Shown in pieces: positions 52,893 through 61,666 of a DNA stretch of 64,000 bases. The notes under the pieces are model-generated. The model was not told where the DNA came from. It searched no databases and worked only from the letters and a program-made list of their open reading frames with translations. The translations under genes were made by a program, and so were the position numbers. Each line of letters opens with the position of its first letter. Position 1 is the stretch's first letter. The DNA is taken from NCBI GenBank assembly GCA_023422775.1, contig JAFAGM010000081.1:1-64000 (forward strand), in the 5' to 3' direction. The DNA comes from Pseudomonadota bacterium (GTDB lineage: Bacteria > Pseudomonadota > Alphaproteobacteria > Rhizobiales > Xanthobacteraceae).

Positions 52893-53342
52893 TCAGTTGG
52901 TCTCCGACTTGGTTGCAGCGGCATCGACCGGCGATGAGCCGACATCCTCCCCGATTTCCTGCCGCAGTTTCGGTCCCGTGGCGAGCCGGCGCCCCAACGC
53001 CTCAAGGAAACTACCGTACCGCTCGCGGGCTTTCGACCGGGTGGCCGCTTGCGCGGCGTCGGGGACTTGCGGCGTCGAGGCAAGCCAGAACAGAACGAAC
53101 ACGGCGACCGTCTCGACTGCGATGCCGAGATCGCGTTCAAGCCTCATCATGCGGCGATCGACACGATCGAGACGCTTGACGGTTGCCGCCTCGCACCGTT
53201 CGTCCGCGTCGGGAGAGAGGAACGAGGCGATGGCGGCTTCGGCAATCATCGAGCGGGACTGATTGCGCTGTTCAGCGGTGTCGGCGAGTGAGTGCATCAC
53301 ATCGGGATCGAGATAGACGGAGAGACGGAGCTTCCTTTCCAT
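52893..53342 (-). CDS. Ribbon-helix-helix (CopG-like) protein of the traG-trb junction
   Basis: A 149-residue protein. MERKLRLSVYLDPDVMHSLA begins a ribbon-helix-helix domain with NQSRSMIAEAAIASFLS, followed by a coiled-coil-like stretch (AATVKRLDRVDRRMMRLERD), one membrane helix (VETVAVFVLFWLAS, about residues 75-90) and a charged tail. Related proteins lie between traG and trbB in this ICE family. It starts one base after the traG stop. Confidence 0.8.
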   Translation of the reverse strand: MERKLRLSVYLDPDVMHSLADTAEQRNQSRSMIAEAAIASFLSPDADERCEAATVKRLDRVDRRMMRLERDLGIAVETVAVFVLFWLASTPQVPDAAQAATRSKARERYGSFLEALGRRLATGPKLRQEIGEDVGSSPVDAAATKSETN

Positions 53343-53343
53343 G

Positions 53344-55374
53344 TCAGAGCTCGATGCCGTCTCGAGGATCCATCGCCGCTTGCCGCGCGACCTGTCGCAT
53401 GGTGCGACCAAGCGTGCGCACGCGCACCGCATCGTCGTCGCTTTCGATGTTGTCCGGTTCAAACTCGTCGGGAAACGGCTTGGCGGGCTCCGGTGCGATG
53501 TCCTTATGGCGTTCCAGGCCGGGCTCGCGGCGAATGCCCCCATTGGCCGGATCGGTATTGCGTTGGATGCCGGATGACGGAGCCCCGCTCACGGCGGCGG
53601 CGTCGTTTTTGTTGCCTCCATCGGCAGGAGGCGCCGGTGGCCGGATCGGTGTGACCACGGACCAATTGTCGGACTTTGGTTGCGGCTTGGGATCGCTCGG
53701 CTTCGGCGGCGGCAAGATGCGCTCAATGAGACGCCGATCCTCGAAGTAGCGCGCCTTTTTGGCGCGGAGCGGCGGGACGCCCGCGACCATTACGATCTCG
53801 TCGTCGGGCGGCAGTTGCATCACTTCGCCCGGCGTCATCAGCGGTCTTGCCGTTTCCTGGCGGGACACCATGAGATGGCCGAGCCAGGGCGAGAGACGAT
53901 GCCCGGCATAGTTCTTCATCGCACGCATCTCGGTCGCGGTACCAAGCGCATCGGATACGCGTTTGGCGGTGCGTTCGTCATTGGTCGCAAAGCTGACTCG
54001 AACGTGGCAATTGTCGAGGATCGAGTTGTTGGCGCCGTAGGCCTTCTCGATTTGGTTCAGCGACTGCGCGATCAGGAACGACTTGAGCTTGTAGCCGGCC
54101 ATGAACGCCAACGCCGACTCGAAGAAGTCGAGGCGACCGAGCGCCGGAAACTCGTCCAACATCAGCAAGACACGCTGCCGTCGGTCGGTCGCCTTCAGAT
54201 CTTCGGTCAGCCTGCGTCCGATCTGGTTGAGGACAAGACGGATGAGTGGCTTGGTCCGGCTGATGTCGGAAGGCGGCACGACGAGATAGAGGGACGCTGG
54301 CCTCTCCCCATCGACGAGGTCGGCGATCCGCCAGTCGCAACGCCGCGTGACCTGCGCCACGACGGGGTCGCGATAGAGCCCGAGGAACGACATGGCGGTG
54401 GAGAGGACGCCCGACCGCTCGTTGTCGGATTTGTTGAGCAACTCCCGCGCGGCCGAGGCGACGACAGGATGCGGTCCCTGCTTGCCGAGATGCGGCGTCG
54501 TCATCATTGCGACCAGCGTGGTCTCGATCGGACGCCGCGGATCGGAGAGGAACGACGCCACGCCCGCAAGCGTCTTGTCTTCCTCCGCATAGAGGACGTG
54601 AAGGATCGCGCCGACCAGGAGCGAGTGGCTGGTTTTCTCCCAGTGATTGCGCCGCTCCAGCGAGCCTTCCGGATCGACCAGGACGTCGGCGACGTTCTGG
54701 ACGTCCCGCACTTCCCATTCGCCGCGCCGGACCTCGAGCAACGGGTTATAGGCCGCGCTCTCGGCATTGGTCGGATCGAACAGCAACACACGGCCGAAGC
54801 GTGACCGAAGGCCGGCGGTGAGCTGCCAATTCTCGCCCTTGATGTCGTGGACGATGGCGGAGCCTGGCCAGGTCAGGAGCGACGGTACGACCAGACCGAC
54901 ACCCTTGCCGGATCGCGTGGGCGCGAAGCAAAGCACATGCTCCGGTCCATCGTGGCGCAGGTACGCGCCGTCCAGCCGGCCAAGGACAACACCGTCGGGG
55001 CCGAGCAGCCCCGCTTTCTTGACCTCGTCGGCGTTGGCCCAGCGCGCCGATCCGTAGGTCTCGGCATTCTTCGCCTCGCGCGCACGCCACACCGACATGC
55101 CGATGGCAACCGCGATGGCGGTGAAGCCACCGGACGCGGCGATCGCTGCGCCTTCGAGGAAGATGCCGGGTGCGTATGCGTCGAAGAAATACCACCACCA
55201 GAAGAAGGCCGGCGGCGGATAGACTGGCAGACTCCCGACATCGAACCATGACGCGCCGAGCTGATGCTGGAACCCGAGCCGCCACGCCGTCCACTGCGTC
55301 GCGCCCCATGTCGTCGAGAGCACGATCGCGAAGACGGTGAGGATCTGGCCCCAGAGAATCCTGGTCGCGGACAA
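53344..55374 (-). CDS. traG: Conjugal transfer coupling protein TraG (VirD4 homologue)
   Basis: A 676-residue coupling ATPase that brings the relaxase-DNA complex to the secretion channel. Two N-terminal membrane helices (about residues 8-28 and 60-105) anchor it. Walker A FAPTRSGKGVGLVVPSLLTW begins near residue 145 and Walker B LLMLDEFPALGRLDFFESAL near 403, followed by SFLIAQSLNQIEKAYGANNS. The C-terminal 140 residues are low-complexity and polar. It is followed by the ribbon-helix-helix gene with one base between. Confidence 0.94.
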   Translation of the reverse strand: MSATRILWGQILTVFAIVLSTTWGATQWTAWRLGFQHQLGASWFDVGSLPVYPPPAFFWWWYFFDAYAPGIFLEGAAIAASGGFTAIAVAIGMSVWRAREAKNAETYGSARWANADEVKKAGLLGPDGVVLGRLDGAYLRHDGPEHVLCFAPTRSGKGVGLVVPSLLTWPGSAIVHDIKGENWQLTAGLRSRFGRVLLFDPTNAESAAYNPLLEVRRGEWEVRDVQNVADVLVDPEGSLERRNHWEKTSHSLLVGAILHVLYAEEDKTLAGVASFLSDPRRPIETTLVAMMTTPHLGKQGPHPVVASAARELLNKSDNERSGVLSTAMSFLGLYRDPVVAQVTRRCDWRIADLVDGERPASLYLVVPPSDISRTKPLIRLVLNQIGRRLTEDLKATDRRQRVLLMLDEFPALGRLDFFESALAFMAGYKLKSFLIAQSLNQIEKAYGANNSILDNCHVRVSFATNDERTAKRVSDALGTATEMRAMKNYAGHRLSPWLGHLMVSRQETARPLMTPGEVMQLPPDDEIVMVAGVPPLRAKKARYFEDRRLIERILPPPKPSDPKPQPKSDNWSVVTPIRPPAPPADGGNKNDAAAVSGAPSSGIQRNTDPANGGIRREPGLERHKDIAPEPAKPFPDEFEPDNIESDDDAVRVRTLGRTMRQVARQAAMDPRDGIEL

Positions 55375-55525
55375 GACCTGTTCCTTTGCACGACGTTCGA
55401 GACACCGAGCAAAGACATTCGTCGCCGGGTTTCAATCGTAATTCTCGACGGATCGCAGAACGGCGTATGAGCGCGAAAAAATACTTGCGATCTGCGGACT
55501 GCCCGCGAGCAGTCGCGCGCGCAAG

Positions 55526-56191
55526 TCAGCGTGCTGCCGTATCCAGTCCCATCTGCCAGAAATCGGCTTCGAGTCGCGATGCCTTGCCGAACAGCGTGGC
55601 AAGCTCGGTAAAGCGCCGCTCCGTCATGGCCCGTGCTGCCAGGTCATCAAGATGGCGACGTGCGTTGTCTGCAACACCCTGATAGGCCTCGCCGGCATAT
55701 TCGGCGATCCATTCGCGATAGGGATGGTCGCCGAGCGCATCGATGCCGTCAGGCGCCAGGTTGCGGCCGATCTCGGCATAGCCGATGACGCAAGGCGCGA
55801 GCGCCACATGCAAGTCGAGCAGATCGCCGGCCGCGCCGCAGTCCAGCACGAAGCGGGTATAGGCCACGGTCGCCTGATGCTCGGGCGCGGTCTCGATATC
55901 ATCCGGCGAGAGTCCCCAGCGGCCGCACAGCCGGACATGCAGGTCCATCTCGTCGAGGATTGCGGAGAGGCCTGCCTGCGTCACCTTGATGTCAGCGAGT
56001 GCTCGGCTCTTGTAGGTGGCGAGCGCATAGGCACGGGCGAACTGGATCAGGAACAGGTAGTCTTGCACGAGGTAGGTGCGGAACGCTTCCTGCGGCAGCG
56101 TGCCCGCGCCCATCCGGCGCACGAAGTCGTGGTCGACATAGCTCTGCCAGTCGGCGGCGGCCGCGGCCTTCAGACGATCGAAGATGTCCAT
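55526..56191 (-). CDS. tenA: Thiaminase II / TenA_C family aminopyrimidine hydrolase
   Basis: A 221-residue TenA protein, which recovers the pyrimidine part of degraded thiamine (formyl-aminopyrimidine or aminopyrimidine to hydroxymethylpyrimidine). The active-site Cys is in LAPCVIGYAEIG (about residue 134), the acidic substrate residue in LDEMDLHVRLC, and the C-terminal Glu in ASRLEADFWQMGLD. It lies 3 bp after the TenA_E gene and shares its TPP riboswitch. It is cargo inside the transfer region. Confidence 0.88.
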   Translation of the reverse strand: MDIFDRLKAAAAADWQSYVDHDFVRRMGAGTLPQEAFRTYLVQDYLFLIQFARAYALATYKSRALADIKVTQAGLSAILDEMDLHVRLCGRWGLSPDDIETAPEHQATVAYTRFVLDCGAAGDLLDLHVALAPCVIGYAEIGRNLAPDGIDALGDHPYREWIAEYAGEAYQGVADNARRHLDDLAARAMTERRFTELATLFGKASRLEADFWQMGLDTAAR

Positions 56192-56194
56192 TGG

Positions 56195-56842
56195 TCAACC
56201 CTCGCTCTCGTAGGCCGCGTCGAAGAAGGCGCGCTCCAGCGCGACGGCCCGCAGGAAAAAGTCCTTGCTGACCGCTTCCTCCGCCGGCCCGACGCGATCG
56301 AACTCCGCGCGCAGGAAGGTGACGAAGTCACGGAAATCGGGATTGTCGTGCAGCGTAATCCATTCGGCATGCACGAAGTTCGACGGCAACGGTTTTGGCG
56401 CCTTCATGGCCCAGTCGAGATAGAGCCACTCCGCAACATTGAGCACGGCGAGCGCGGCCGCATAGGAGCGGGTCGCGGCGGCCTCGCGCATGATCGCCTT
56501 GAACCCCGTCGTCGCCTCCGTGTCCGGCGTCTCGACGCGCTCCTTCTCGGTGACGCCGAGCGCTTCAAAGGCGCGCAGGAAGTAGGTGTTCTCCTCGCCC
56601 GAGACCATGCCGACGAAGCGGCCGAAGCACAGCCGCGCTTCAAAGCTGTCCGCGGTGGCGATGGCCGCGCCGAGAAGCGTCAGGAAGCTGTCGAGGAACC
56701 GATGATCCTGGATCAGGTAGCCGGCCATCACCTTGTCGGAGATCGTGCCAACGAACAGCTCCGTGACGAAGCGGTGCTGCACGGCCTGCGACCAGGTCGG
56801 CTCGCTGGCGCAGCGGAGGGTCTCAGTGAAGCGTTCGGACAC
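56195..56842 (-). CDS. TenA_E family thiamine-salvage protein
   Basis: A 215-residue TenA-fold protein. In place of the TenA_C cysteine it has the segment AVLNVAEWLYLDWAM, typical of TenA_E, whose Glu replaces Cys. TenA_E members are thought to act on formylated or N-modified aminopyrimidines. The GTG at 56842 is chosen because the ATG at 56905 lies inside the riboswitch core (its TCATGCCGGCG element) and so cannot be a translation start. It is the first gene of a two-gene operon. Confidence 0.82.
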   Translation of the reverse strand: MSERFTETLRCASEPTWSQAVQHRFVTELFVGTISDKVMAGYLIQDHRFLDSFLTLLGAAIATADSFEARLCFGRFVGMVSGEENTYFLRAFEALGVTEKERVETPDTEATTGFKAIMREAAATRSYAAALAVLNVAEWLYLDWAMKAPKPLPSNFVHAEWITLHDNPDFRDFVTFLRAEFDRVGPAEEAVSKDFFLRAVALERAFFDAAYESEG

Positions 56843-56892
56843 GGTGCGGCCTCGCGTTGAGGCCGGCGGAAGATAGGCTCGAAAATCCCATC

Positions 56893-56985
56893 CCTTCGCC
56901 GGCATGATCCGGATCAGGTTCGAAGGGTCCCCGCGCGATTGCGGTGTCTCAGCCCTCGGCCGGGCTCCCCTTGGTGACTGAAGTT
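56893..56985 (-). promoter_or_regulatory. TPP riboswitch (THI box)
   Basis: On the minus strand the conserved parts appear in order: GGGGAGCCC, GGGCTGAGA, ACCCTTCGAACCTGATC and GGATCATGCCGGCGAAGGGA. These are the P2-P3 and P4-P5 signature of the thiamine pyrophosphate riboswitch. It ends about 50 bp before the GTG start of the TenA_E gene, so high TPP should switch off the tenA pair. Confidence 0.95.
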
Positions 56986-57015
56986 GTACGGCAGCCGGCG
57001 GCGGATGTCACGGCT

Positions 57016-58842
57016 TCAAAGGCCAAGCCCACGCTGTCTGCCGAAACTCCAGTCTATGCCGCCATCTGCGCGGGCGACGCCGGAGACGTGCTTGCCGATA
57101 TGCTTCTCGATGGAAGGTGTCCATGGCACGAGCTGGAAGCCGAGGCCGTCGTCGATCATGGCGAAGCGGCCGGACGCCAGCATGATGCGCTGGCGGTAGA
57201 GGCCGGTGACATATTCTCCGGTGGCCGACTTCCTGAACGGCATTCCCGTTTCGGCCGTGAGCTTTTCGCCGGTGGAATCGAGTTCGCGCCCTCGCAACGT
57301 CTTGAGGAGGTTGCGCGTATAGATGACCTGCTGCCCCTGCCGTCTCGCGAGTCCTTGTTCGATCAGGTGCTCAGTGCGGCTCTCCATTGCAGTTCGCACT
57401 TCGGCGCCGAACCCGCCGCTACCGAGTGGCGCGGGCTCGCGGGCGACGAACTGACGGTCGATCCAAGTCGCTCCCGACGCCCTCACCTGCATGCCGAGAT
57501 CGAGGTCAGAGCGGACTGCAAGCGCAACACGGGCACGTCCCTGCGCATCCTCGAACCGGCGCAGTTCGACGATCGACCCGAGTGGCCCATCTCCGGCAGC
57601 ATCGAGATCGGGCAGCTTGATGTGGTGGGTGCGCCCGTCCGTGCCGTCGATCACCGCATAGGCCGTTCCCTTCAACTCGTCATCGAGGTCGCGATCGATC
57701 AGCCGGCCCACGATCGGATCGGTCATGCTCTCGCCGGCAAGCACATAGCTTGATGCGCTGCGTTCCTCGCCTCGCTCGCTCAGTGCCCGGTGCATGCGCT
57801 TGATGATGTCGCCGCGTTCGCCAAGCTCCCGGAGCGTCGGCTCCAGTCGCTCGGAGAAGGACCAGATGCCGGGCTCGGCCTCGGATGCCAGCCCATATCG
57901 TTCGAGTGCCTTCAGCCGGCCGACGAACAGCGTCTTGTCGAGCTCGGCGCGGAGCTGGCCGGCGTCGGGCCGCAAGTCGAGGAGCCGGGTCGGGACCTCC
58001 TCGACCAGGATACGGTCGAGCCGCGTGAAGCGCTCTGCCGTCATCTCGGCTTCCAGCTTCTGCCGGAGTTCCAGGTCTGTTTCCGGACCCAACTCAAGCG
58101 TCACACGCTCCTGGGCACGGATACGCATGCCGTCGGTAATGTAATCTTGGGCGATGATGAGGTCTTTTCCGGACTCTTCCCTGCCGCGGATCAGCACATG
58201 GCTGTGCGTGTGGCCGGTGTTGAAATGATCGATCGCCACCCAGTCGAGCTTGGTCCCGAGATCCTCCTGCATCTGCTGCATGACGTCACGGGTGAAGCTG
58301 CGCAGATCCTCGATGCGGTCGGCGTCTTCCGGCGCGACGATGAACCTGAATTGATGGCGGTCCTCGCGGCCACGGTCGAGGAAGTCCTTGCCGTCGGCCT
58401 CGTTGGTGTCCGGCCCGTACAGGATGCCGCGACCGCCGTCGCGGGTCGTGCCCTCGCGCTGAAGATAGCGCAAATGCGCGTCCGCCTTGCGGCTGCCAAT
58501 CTTCAACTTGGCGATATGCGCCTTCACGACGACGCGACGGAGTCGGTCGCCAGGGCCACGCCGCTCGACAGAGCGCCGGAGCCGGTCGGCGGCCGCCTGT
58601 CCGCGACCGATCCGGGAGCACTTCCCCTTCCAGGGGCGCCTCGCACCCGGACCCCGGCGCGTGCGGCCGCTGCCTGCTCCCACGCGGCTGGAAAATTCCG
58701 CGGGCGTCAGCGCGGCACCCTTCGCCTTCGCAGCCGCCTTCAGCGCCTGGTTGATGAAGGACGGCTGCCGTTTGCCGATGCGAGCGCCGCGTTCGCGGAT
58801 TCGGCCAGGACGGATGCGGAAGTCGGAAGACTCGTCGCTCAT
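57016..58842 (-). CDS. Relaxase with DUF3363 C-terminus (VirD2-like, MOB-P type)
   Basis: A 608-residue relaxase that nicks oriT and pilots the strand to the recipient. The histidine triad for metal binding is in AIDHFNTGHTHSHVLIRG (about residues 200-217). The N-terminal nuclease half is followed by a long DUF3363 region from about residue 330. The start at 58842 (MSDESSDFRIRPGRIRE) matches relatives; 240 bp of upstream open frame covers non-coding DNA. It lies downstream of the candidate oriT and upstream of the tenA cargo. Confidence 0.9.
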   Translation of the reverse strand: MSDESSDFRIRPGRIRERGARIGKRQPSFINQALKAAAKAKGAALTPAEFSSRVGAGSGRTRRGPGARRPWKGKCSRIGRGQAAADRLRRSVERRGPGDRLRRVVVKAHIAKLKIGSRKADAHLRYLQREGTTRDGGRGILYGPDTNEADGKDFLDRGREDRHQFRFIVAPEDADRIEDLRSFTRDVMQQMQEDLGTKLDWVAIDHFNTGHTHSHVLIRGREESGKDLIIAQDYITDGMRIRAQERVTLELGPETDLELRQKLEAEMTAERFTRLDRILVEEVPTRLLDLRPDAGQLRAELDKTLFVGRLKALERYGLASEAEPGIWSFSERLEPTLRELGERGDIIKRMHRALSERGEERSASSYVLAGESMTDPIVGRLIDRDLDDELKGTAYAVIDGTDGRTHHIKLPDLDAAGDGPLGSIVELRRFEDAQGRARVALAVRSDLDLGMQVRASGATWIDRQFVAREPAPLGSGGFGAEVRTAMESRTEHLIEQGLARRQGQQVIYTRNLLKTLRGRELDSTGEKLTAETGMPFRKSATGEYVTGLYRQRIMLASGRFAMIDDGLGFQLVPWTPSIEKHIGKHVSGVARADGGIDWSFGRQRGLGL

Positions 58843-59111
58843 GAGCACGAAGATGCGCGCATCATACCCGTCTGCAACATCAAATAGACGGCAGTCGTAG
58901 TGGTGCGCAAAAATACTGGCGATCGGCAGCGCTAGGCCGGCTGAGCAACACGGGTGCGGTACGTCGATATCGCCCATGATCCAAAGGATGGATTCGGCGC
59001 AGGCTGCGTTCAGCGTTGAAAATATTGGTGCAATCGAGAAACGCACATCGCGGCACGCGCGACGCTCCAGCGCTACTGTCAACTAACCCACGACCGCACA
59101 ACCGCTTTCTT

Positions 59112-59156
59112 GCAAACGGGCACCGAAGGGCACCGTTTGCTTTAATCTTGCCCTCC
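59112..59156 (+). other. Candidate origin of transfer (oriT) with nic site
   Basis: In the 400-bp gap between the relaxase and the VirB1-like gene, a perfect 8-bp inverted repeat (GCAAACGG at 59112-59119, CCGTTTGC at 59133-59140) is followed by TTTAATCTTG-CCCTCC. The last part resembles the IncP/MOB-P nic sequence (ATCCTG before the cut, then CCC). Nicking would fall between 59150 and 59151. An inverted repeat a few bases 5' to nic is the standard IncP layout. The rest of 58843-59242 shows no gene. Confidence 0.6.
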
Positions 59157-59242
59157 AACGGTCGTGTTGCCGCTCTCCTCCCCGCTTACACACATTCGTG
59201 CGCCGGTCTTCGCTGTCCGACGATTGCCCGCGATGCGCTTCA

Positions 59243-59983
59243 TCATGAACGCCCGGTGCCGATGCGACGCACGAACAAGTCTCGATCTTGCGGATTGCTA
59301 TTGAATGGAGATGTCGCAGATGAACCGGACGATGGCGGTTCAGGTGCTGATGGCGCCGCTGTTGGGACGTGCTCCGATCCCTCCGTCGGAGGTCTGGATT
59401 TCGTCGGGAAGAGTGGGCTCGACCAGCTACGCGCCTGGTCGGCGAATGTCGTCGTGATGTCGACGATGGGCGTCCCGGTTCCGGACGGCGCGTCATCGGC
59501 CGTATCGAAGATCTCAGTGCTCGTGCCGCGCGGCATGTCGAAGTTCGGTGCATCGCCCTTCGCTGCCGTCGCCGCGACGTCGGTCGCGAACTTGATGTCC
59601 GGTCGGTCCCACGAGCCACGATAGGCTGCAACGGCGCAGAGGTTCGGATCGGTCTTGAGACGCGGATGCGCTTTGCAACGAGTGGCGAGCTTGGTGAGTT
59701 GGGACGCCGCCATCGCGACGTTGCGACATGGCAAAAGGACCGACGCGGAGACTCTCGATGGAGATACGGAAACGCCAGCGAGACCAACGCGCACGATGCC
59801 ATCGACGGACAATTCGCGCGTTTCGCGGATCGCGTCACGCATGTTTCGATACACACGCGGGTTTGCCTCGCCCGGCATTGAGATCGCCCAGGGCTCGCCG
59901 GCCGAATGGTGCCAGACCAGCGCATGCATCAACTTCGGATCGACAGTGAGCGCGCACGCGGTCACGAGCGTAAGAAGGTCCAT
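59243..59983 (-). CDS. VirB1/TrbN-like lytic transglycosylase-fold protein
   Basis: A 246-residue protein. The N-terminal domain (LTLVTACALTVDPKLMHALV through YRGSWDRPDIKFATDV, residues 1-125) has the fold pattern of VirB1-type lytic transglycosylases, which open peptidoglycan for the secretion apparatus. The position of the usual catalytic Glu (ESGG-type motif) reads VWHHSAGEPW, with His in place of Glu. The C-terminal 120 residues are Pro/Ser/Thr-rich and polar. Start chosen at MDLLTLV. Confidence 0.75.
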   Translation of the reverse strand: MDLLTLVTACALTVDPKLMHALVWHHSAGEPWAISMPGEANPRVYRNMRDAIRETRELSVDGIVRVGLAGVSVSPSRVSASVLLPCRNVAMAASQLTKLATRCKAHPRLKTDPNLCAVAAYRGSWDRPDIKFATDVAATAAKGDAPNFDMPRGTSTEIFDTADDAPSGTGTPIVDITTTFADQARSWSSPLFPTKSRPPTEGSEHVPTAAPSAPEPPSSGSSATSPFNSNPQDRDLFVRRIGTGRS

Positions 59984-60052
59984 AACGTATGCTCCATGAA
60001 GAAGGCTCCTCCGCCCGCTGAGCAACGGGCCGATGCCATCGTGCTCGCGGCC

Positions 60053-60095
60053 GTCAAGGGCAAGGCGCGAGCGCCGGCCTGCGGCCGCCCTTGAC
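60053..60095. repeat. GC-rich hairpin between VirB1-like and DUF736 genes
   Basis: A perfect 9-bp inverted repeat (GTCAAGGGC at 60053-60061, GCCCTTGAC at 60087-60095) encloses a GC-rich loop that can itself fold, and a partial third copy (ACCCTTGAG) lies at 60121-60129. It sits in a 250-bp gap inside the mobilisation operon. It could be a terminator-like or RNA element; there is no T tract. Confidence 0.45.
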
Positions 60096-60234
60096 CGCCG
60101 CTACGCGCGACGGCCGCGTGACCCTTGAGCGGGACGGAGGAATGAGTCGCGTTCTCCGCGAACAGAGGAATGACGGCAGCTTCACGCGCGGTACGCGGAT
60201 ATCCGACATTCCGTTCGCGCATCAGCGACACGGA

Positions 60235-60570
60235 TCAGCTCCGCGCCTCGCGTTTGGTGGGGCGCGTCCAGAGCAGATGGAAGGCGGAGCGATCGCTGCC
60301 GGACTGGAACAGGTTGGCGCGAACCGGTTGCGGGAAGCCGGGATCGTCGATCTGCAGGGCAACGTACTCTCCGGCTTTCTCGCCGGTACGTGTCCAGCCC
60401 GCGCCGACTTCGGGTCCCTCCTCGTCGCCAGCGTGAATGCGGTAGTTCGGAGCGTTCTCGGTATCCGAATGATCGGCCGGCACGATGATCAACTCGATGT
60501 CGAGCGAAAGCGTGCGCAGACGTCCGGAGAATCCGTTTCGGGTGCGGATGAAGTTACCGATTTGTGCCAT
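60235..60570 (-). CDS. DUF736 protein
   Basis: A 111-residue protein, MAQIGNFIRTRNGFSGRLRT, then IIVPADHSDTENAPNYRIHA and AGEYVALQIDDPGFPQPVRA, of the DUF736 family. These small proteins are constant members of alphaproteobacterial ICE and plasmid mobilisation regions, with no known activity. The start at 60570 matches relatives. It lies 44 bp after traF. Confidence 0.88.
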   Translation of the reverse strand: MAQIGNFIRTRNGFSGRLRTLSLDIELIIVPADHSDTENAPNYRIHAGDEEGPEVGAGWTRTGEKAGEYVALQIDDPGFPQPVRANLFQSGSDRSAFHLLWTRPTKREARS

Positions 60571-60614
60571 GTCATGATCCCTTCTGTTGGTGGGGTTTGT
60601 CTTTCGGCGCGGCG

Positions 60615-61160
60615 TCAATGTTTAGCGGCGCGCCATTGGAAACGGCCGTCACCGGCCTCGTCGGTCCAGACGGGCAGTGCGCGGCCGATGACCGAACCGC
60701 GCGGGAACGGACCGAAGTAGCGGCCGTCCACGCTGTCCGGGACATCGAAGTTCATGAGAAACAGTTCGTCATCGCCGATGCGGCGGCAGCCTTGCCAGAC
60801 CGGCATCTTGCGGCCGGCATTGTCGCGTTCGCGAGCGTGCCCGACGATCGAGCCATAGGCGATGATGTCGAGGCCGTGGCGGCAGACAGTCTGGCCGGGA
60901 AGCGCTAGAACGCGCTTCATCATGGGCACACCCATCGGCAGATAACCGCGATCGGCCATGAACTCGGCGATGAGTGGCGGCGCCGCCACTGCGACAAGAT
61001 GGGTGACGTCGAGATTGTCGGCCGGCTGCACGGTGTAGAGGCCGACCGGCGCGCTGGCGCTGGCGTTCCAGATCAGGGCTATCGGCGGATCGACGAATGC
61101 CGACGCGCCGACCGTTACCGTGGATAGCGCGGTTGCGAGCAGCGTGGCGATGCGGGTCAT
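60615..61160 (-). CDS. traF: TraF, S26 family signal peptidase of conjugation
   Basis: A 181-residue membrane-associated protease. The N-terminal hydrophobic segment (residues 3-24) precedes the nucleophile region NASASAPVGLYTV and the general-base Lys in PMMKRVLALPGQTVC (about residues 80-94); the C-terminal GRYFGPFPRGSVIGRALPVW is typical of S26. In IncP plasmids TraF matures and cyclises the TrbC pilin, so it serves the trbC gene at 39771. It overlaps the DUF2840 gene by 4 bp. Confidence 0.9.
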   Translation of the reverse strand: MTRIATLLATALSTVTVGASAFVDPPIALIWNASASAPVGLYTVQPADNLDVTHLVAVAAPPLIAEFMADRGYLPMGVPMMKRVLALPGQTVCRHGLDIIAYGSIVGHARERDNAGRKMPVWQGCRRIGDDELFLMNFDVPDSVDGRYFGPFPRGSVIGRALPVWTDEAGDGRFQWRAAKH

Positions 61161-61666
61161 GAGCCGACCTCGCGCCGCTTGAGCCAGGCTTGATGACGTG
61201 TGCGCGTGTAATTGCGCGGCGTCTCGTTGACGGACAGTCGGTTGTGGACGTGCTGCCAGTAGTCCGGCGCAACATCGGCCGGATCGATGCCGAGCGCCTC
61301 GACGGCGTCAACGGCATGCAGCACACGCTCGACCTTGGGCCAACCGTCCATGCGCAGGAGGATGTCGCCGCCGGGGCGCACAAACGGCAATGTCTGGTAA
61401 CGCTCGCCGGGAGCGATCGCGCGCACGATGTCGGCACGCGAGAGGACGGTGCCGAAGTCGTTGGCGGCCCAGCGCACGAAGCAGAAGATGCTTCCGGGCG
61501 TGAAACTGACGACGCGGCGATGGCGATCCAGGATCTGCAGTCCTGCCGGACGGCCGAAGCGGATGCGGTTCTCAATGCGCTGTTTAAACCAGGTCAACTC
61601 GACGAAGGTGAGACTGCCGTCTGTGTCATGCGCGCGCGAGACATCCGTGATCGTGACGCCCTTCAT
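61157..61666 (-). CDS. DUF2840 protein
   Basis: A 169-residue protein of the DUF2840 family found beside traF in this class of elements. Typical sequence: LTFVELTWFKQRIENRIRFG, SIFCFVRWAANDFGTVLSR and IAPGERYQTLPFVRPGGDIL. No catalytic motif is known. It overlaps traF and the ribbon-helix-helix gene by 4 bp each. Confidence 0.88.
   Translation of the reverse strand: MKGVTITDVSRAHDTDGSLTFVELTWFKQRIENRIRFGRPAGLQILDRHRRVVSFTPGSIFCFVRWAANDFGTVLSRADIVRAIAPGERYQTLPFVRPGGDILLRMDGWPKVERVLHAVDAVEALGIDPADVAPDYWQHVHNRLSVNETPRNYTRTRHQAWLKRREVGS

Noticed and set aside
59962..60231. 89-codon minus-strand frame between the VirB1-like and DUF736 genes
   Set aside because: It overlaps the GC-rich hairpin and the start of the VirB1-like gene and shows no domain or ribosome binding site.
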